DNA of 18,700 nt. Source: Bacteroidota bacterium. Lineage in GTDB: Bacteria > Bacteroidota > Bacteroidia > Chitinophagales > Chitinophagaceae. The translations under genes and the position numbers were made by a program. Of this stretch, positions 16,135 to 18,700 are shown piece by piece. The stretch is from contig JAEWBD010000022.1 in assembly GCA_023391315.1 (NCBI GenBank), forward strand, positions 1 to 18,700, written 5' to 3'. The first letter of the stretch is position 1; the number at the start of each line of letters is the position of its first letter. Under the pieces are notes generated by a model, which ran no database searches, was not told the DNA's origin, and worked only from the letters and a program-made list of their open reading frames with translations.

Positions 16135-17995
16135 CATGAAAAAAATTATTGTTACCGCACTTGTATTGGCGCTTACACAATTTGTAAAAGCGCAAACAGA
16201 TTCATCGGAAAATTTATTGGATGATGTAGTAGTTACCGCAACAAAATCGCCCAAGAAAATGAGCGAAACGGGCAAGGTTATTAAAGTAATTACCAAAGAC
16301 CAGATTGAACGCAGCGGCAGCAAAGACCTGGCGCAAATATTAAATGAACAGGTTGGCGTTACCATTAACAGCGCAACAAGCAATCCCGGCAAAGACAAAT
16401 CATTATACCTGCTTGGCGCAACAGATAAATACACCCTGATTTTACTGGATGGTATTCCACTCAATGAACCTGCAGGCGTTGGCGGCAGCTTTGATTTGCG
16501 TTTATTATCGCTCGACAATGTTGAGTGCATTGAAATTTTGCAGGGAAGCCAAAGTACTTTATATGGGTCCAATGCAGTGGCCGGTGTTGTAAATATCATT
16601 TCAAAAAAACCGGATACAAAAAAGCCGCAGTTAAACGGGTTGCTTACTTATGGCAGCTATAACAGTTTTAAAGGCAATGCCAATATAAGCCAGAAAGCTA
16701 AGTTGCTGGAATATAATCTGAATTATACTTATTATAATACTGATGGCATAAGCGAAGCAAAAGATACAACAGGCAAAGCAGGTTTTGATAAAGATGGATT
16801 TACGCAGCATGCCTTGCAGGGAATTATTGGTATTAATATAACGGATAAGTTTAAGCTTTCACCTTATTTCCGTTACACGCATTTTAAAGGCGGTTATGAT
16901 GCTGATGCATTTATGGATGCACCAAACACATATATCTCTTCGCTTGTAAATACAGGGCTTAACGGCAACTATAATTATAAAAATGGCAGCCTGCATTTTA
17001 ATTATGGCTATGATTTCACAAAACGTGATTACAGGAGCTCGTATGCTTTTCAGTCGAGCGGGAAGTTTAATCATGCGGAAGCCTACGTCAATCAAACCTT
17101 CAGCAGGCATATACAAATGGTGGCAGGATTGAATTATCAATCTTATAGAATAAAAGATGTTGATAGCACCAACAGCATTATCAGCCCGTATATATCTTTC
17201 TTTTTACACAGTAATAATGGTTTTAATCTTGAGCTCGGCGGCAGGTACAATCATCACAATCAATACGGCGATAACCTTACATACAGTTTTAATCCTTCTT
17301 ATCTTATACATAATACCGTAAAAATTTTTGCAAACGTTACAAGCGGTTTCAGGGCGCCTTCTATCAGCGAATTGTTTGGGCCTTATGGCGCTAATCCACG
17401 CCTGAAGCCCGAAAAATCAAACACGCAGGAAGCCGGTGCGCAAACTTTTTTTATAGATAAAAAATTAGCGGTTACGGTTAATGGTTTTAACCGTTATATC
17501 AATGATGTAATTATTTATGGCGCCAATGGTTATGAAAATTTAAACAGGCAACATGATTATGGCGTACAGGCTGAGGTGAATTACAATAACAAAAATTTGC
17601 AATTAAGCGCCTCTTATGCGTATATAACCGGCAAGCTTACAGATAAAACTTCCGGTAAAGACACCAGCTATTTTAATCTTGTGCGCAGGCCGAAGAATGC
17701 TGTTAAACTATTTGCAGGTTATAACATAACACCGTCTTTGTATGTAAGCACCACTTTGCAGGTAACGGGCAAGCGCACCGATAATTATTTTGATCCGGAA
17801 ACATTCCTGTCTTCCCAGGTTGATTTAAATGCTTACACTTTATGGGGCGCTTATATTCAATACAGTTTTCTGAAGAAACATTTGAATGTTTTTGTTGATA
17901 TAAAGAATATTGCCAATACCACAAACTACTATGAAGTGTATGGCTATGCTGTACAAGGCACAACCGTAAATGCCGGCCTTCGTTTCAAATTATAA
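16130..17995 (+). CDS. btuB: BtuB-type TonB-dependent cobalamin receptor
   Basis: A 621-residue receptor from the ATG at 16130 (Met3 at 16136 is an equally good start, giving MKKIIVTALVLALTQFVKAQ as signal peptide). The open frame reaches back to 15890, but that part is riboswitch RNA. After the signal comes a TonB box-like DDVVVTATK, then a plug domain: QIERSGSKDLAQILNEQVGV, TLILLDGIPLNEP, VECIEILQGSQSTLYGSNAVAGVVNIISKK. A barrel of about 22 strands follows, with FRAPSISELFGPYGANPRLKPEKS, a typical signature of BtuB/siderophore-type receptors. It has no SusC-type N-terminal extension. It takes up B12 or other corrinoids across the outer membrane with TonB energy. The substrate call rests mainly on the riboswitch. 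It heads a plus-strand operon with the CWC and DUF71 genes. Confidence 0.92.
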   Translation: MSMKKIIVTALVLALTQFVKAQTDSSENLLDDVVVTATKSPKKMSETGKVIKVITKDQIERSGSKDLAQILNEQVGVTINSATSNPGKDKSLYLLGATDKYTLILLDGIPLNEPAGVGGSFDLRLLSLDNVECIEILQGSQSTLYGSNAVAGVVNIISKKPDTKKPQLNGLLTYGSYNSFKGNANISQKAKLLEYNLNYTYYNTDGISEAKDTTGKAGFDKDGFTQHALQGIIGINITDKFKLSPYFRYTHFKGGYDADAFMDAPNTYISSLVNTGLNGNYNYKNGSLHFNYGYDFTKRDYRSSYAFQSSGKFNHAEAYVNQTFSRHIQMVAGLNYQSYRIKDVDSTNSIISPYISFFLHSNNGFNLELGGRYNHHNQYGDNLTYSFNPSYLIHNTVKIFANVTSGFRAPSISELFGPYGANPRLKPEKSNTQEAGAQTFFIDKKLAVTVNGFNRYINDVIIYGANGYENLNRQHDYGVQAEVNYNNKNLQLSASYAYITGKLTDKTSGKDTSYFNLVRRPKNAVKLFAGYNITPSLYVSTTLQVTGKRTDNYFDPETFLSSQVDLNAYTLWGAYIQYSFLKKHLNVFVDIKNIANTTNYYEVYGYAVQGTTVNAGLRFKL

Positions 17996-18087
17996 AGCAA
18001 GTATAAGAATGTTGCCGCGGTGTTTGGATGCCCATAAAAATCTTTATTTGGTCGAGGCAAAGAAATATTGAAGAGGCATAATATTGT

Positions 18088-18279
18088 ATGCCTGCTTATG
18101 AAGAAAAGATTTGTCCGCGTTGCGGCTGTATCTTTGAGCGCAAAGCAGGCAATATATTACAGTGCCAATGTTACGGCATACAATTCAGTATCGAGGAAAG
18201 GATTTTATTGAAGATCGTTACCGCGATTGTTCAGGCGCAAACTGTTTGCTGCTGCTTAGAACAGGAATGTATTATTTAG
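18088..18279 (+). CDS. Cys-rich CWC-family small protein, apparently frameshifted
   Basis: As it stands this is a 63-residue frame with CPRCGCIFERK (9-19) and QCQCYGIQFSIEER (25-38), the N-terminal half of the small cysteine-rich CWC family (zinc-binding-like CPxC and CxC pairs). After codon 38 the frame turns hydrophobic and unlike the family. The frame one base off continues correctly with FIEDRYRDCSGANCLLLL, the expected C-terminal half, and stops at 18333-18335. One extra T in the TTTT run at 18203-18206 restores an 82-residue protein, a normal length. The usual CLCxxC is here CSGANC, so one cysteine is also lost. It lies 92 bases after btuB. The function of the family is not known. It may be a young pseudogene, a sequencing indel or, less likely, programmed frameshifting. 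Confidence 0.7.
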   Translation: MPAYEEKICPRCGCIFERKAGNILQCQCYGIQFSIEERILLKIVTAIVQAQTVCCCLEQECII

Positions 18280-18309
18280 AAAAAGATATTTATTCAAACC
18301 AAAATAACC

Positions 18310-18700
18310 ATGTTGAAGACACCTTCATTTTTTAACTGGAGCGGAGGAAAAGATGCAGCATTAGCTTTACATAAGGCATTGCTTTCAGGGAAGTATGATA
18401 TTCAGTATTTGCTTACAAGCTTTAACAGTGTTCATAACCGCGTATCCATGCATGGTGTACGAAGGTCTCTAACGGAAGCGCAGGCTGCGGCTATTGGATT
18501 ACCGTTAATTACAGTTGAGTTATCCGAAGATCCGTCAATGGAAGAATATGAAACAAAGATGCGCGAAGCATTGACTGTATTAAGAGATAAGGGCTGCTAT
18601 ACATCCATCTATGGTGATATTTTCCTGGAAGACCTTAGAACATACCGGGAAGAAAAACTAAAATCCGGCGGCCTGGAATGTGTTTTTCCATTGTGGAAAA
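18310..18700 (+). CDS. DUF71/COG2102 ATP pyrophosphatase (diphthine-ammonia ligase-like), 3' end outside window
   Basis: The first 130 residues of an adenine-nucleotide alpha-hydrolase-type enzyme. The PP-loop NWSGGKDAALAL (9-20) binds ATP. VSMHGVRRSLTEAQAAAIGLPL (about 45-66) and YGDIFLEDLRTYREEKL followed by the FPLWK motif at the edge are family signatures. The archaeal/eukaryotic homolog (Dph6) makes the amide of diphthamide, but bacteria do not make diphthamide. A bacterial DUF71 group was linked by comparative genomics to cobalamin salvage, and the riboswitch and btuB just upstream agree with that. The exact reaction is not established. It starts 30 bases after the current CWC stop; if the CWC frame is repaired the two genes overlap by 26 bases, suggesting coupled translation. 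Confidence 0.88.
   Translation, partial: MLKTPSFFNWSGGKDAALALHKALLSGKYDIQYLLTSFNSVHNRVSMHGVRRSLTEAQAAAIGLPLITVELSEDPSMEEYETKMREALTVLRDKGCYTSIYGDIFLEDLRTYREEKLKSGGLECVFPLWK

Noticed and set aside
16093..16599. 168-residue minus-strand frame within btuB
   Set aside because: Antisense shadow of the plug domain, which is unmistakable on the plus strand.
18198..18212. Programmed -1 ribosomal frameshift in the CWC gene
   Set aside because: The codons AGG ATT TTA do not form a canonical slippery heptamer, so a base deletion explains the data more simply.

Overview
The window looks like a chromosomal piece from a Bacteroidota species, most likely of the Chitinophagaceae or a close relative. The evidence is a SusC/SusD pair, TAnnTTTG-type -7 promoter elements, few Shine-Dalgarno sequences, an ECF sigma gene joined to an N-terminally anchored barrel protein, and AT-leaning codon use throughout. 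I see no transposase, integrase, tRNA, rRNA or CRISPR array, so this reads as ordinary backbone plus one nutrient-uptake locus, not a mobile island.

Left part (1-11300). The 3' end of a plus-strand CHAP/NlpC-like peptidase gene (1-357) meets a long minus-strand block. Read in its own direction, the block runs SusC-type TonB-dependent transporter (10847-7671), SusD-type lipoprotein (7619-6087), a strong intrinsic terminator (6065-6034), then two large FG-GAP/VCBS lipoproteins with ASPIC/UnbV domains (5966-3744 and 3719-378). The logical picture is a surface-uptake system with two calcium-loop propeller lipoproteins expressed at a lower, terminator-limited level. The 480-base leader upstream of susC holds a perfect CG-centred palindrome, repeated CGATT-type motifs and a 40-base-phased direct repeat. 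These are good candidates for operator sites.

Middle part (11273-15665). A GNAT acetyltransferase (plus strand) is followed convergently by a minus-strand pterin operon: two tandem 6-pyruvoyl-tetrahydropterin-synthase-like genes (13560-13150, 13146-12733) and GTP cyclohydrolase I folE (12709-12113). The operon has a recognisable promoter at 13614-13582. All three genes act on dihydroneopterin triphosphate: FolE makes it and the two PTPS proteins would consume it. Next is an ECF sigma factor gene (15665-15105) overlapping by 14 bases a gene for a protein with a cytoplasmic stub, one membrane helix, a low-complexity linker and an outer-membrane beta-barrel (15118-13742).

Right part (15766-18700). 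This is a cobalamin (vitamin B12) regulon. A -7 promoter element leads into a clear cobalamin riboswitch (about 15797-16036), whose L5 loop can pair with a downstream L13 loop. A separate 10-bp hairpin buries the first start codon of the downstream TonB-dependent receptor (BtuB type, 16130-17995). Then come a Cys-rich CWC-family small protein that appears frameshifted (18088-18279, true end probably 18335) and the start of a DUF71/COG2102 ATP pyrophosphatase (18310 onward, cut by the window edge). A bacterial subgroup of DUF71 has been linked by comparative genomics to B12 salvage, and this locus fits that link. The most interesting parts are the riboswitch with its start-codon hairpin, the CWC-DUF71 pair it may control, and the twin PTPS paralogs.
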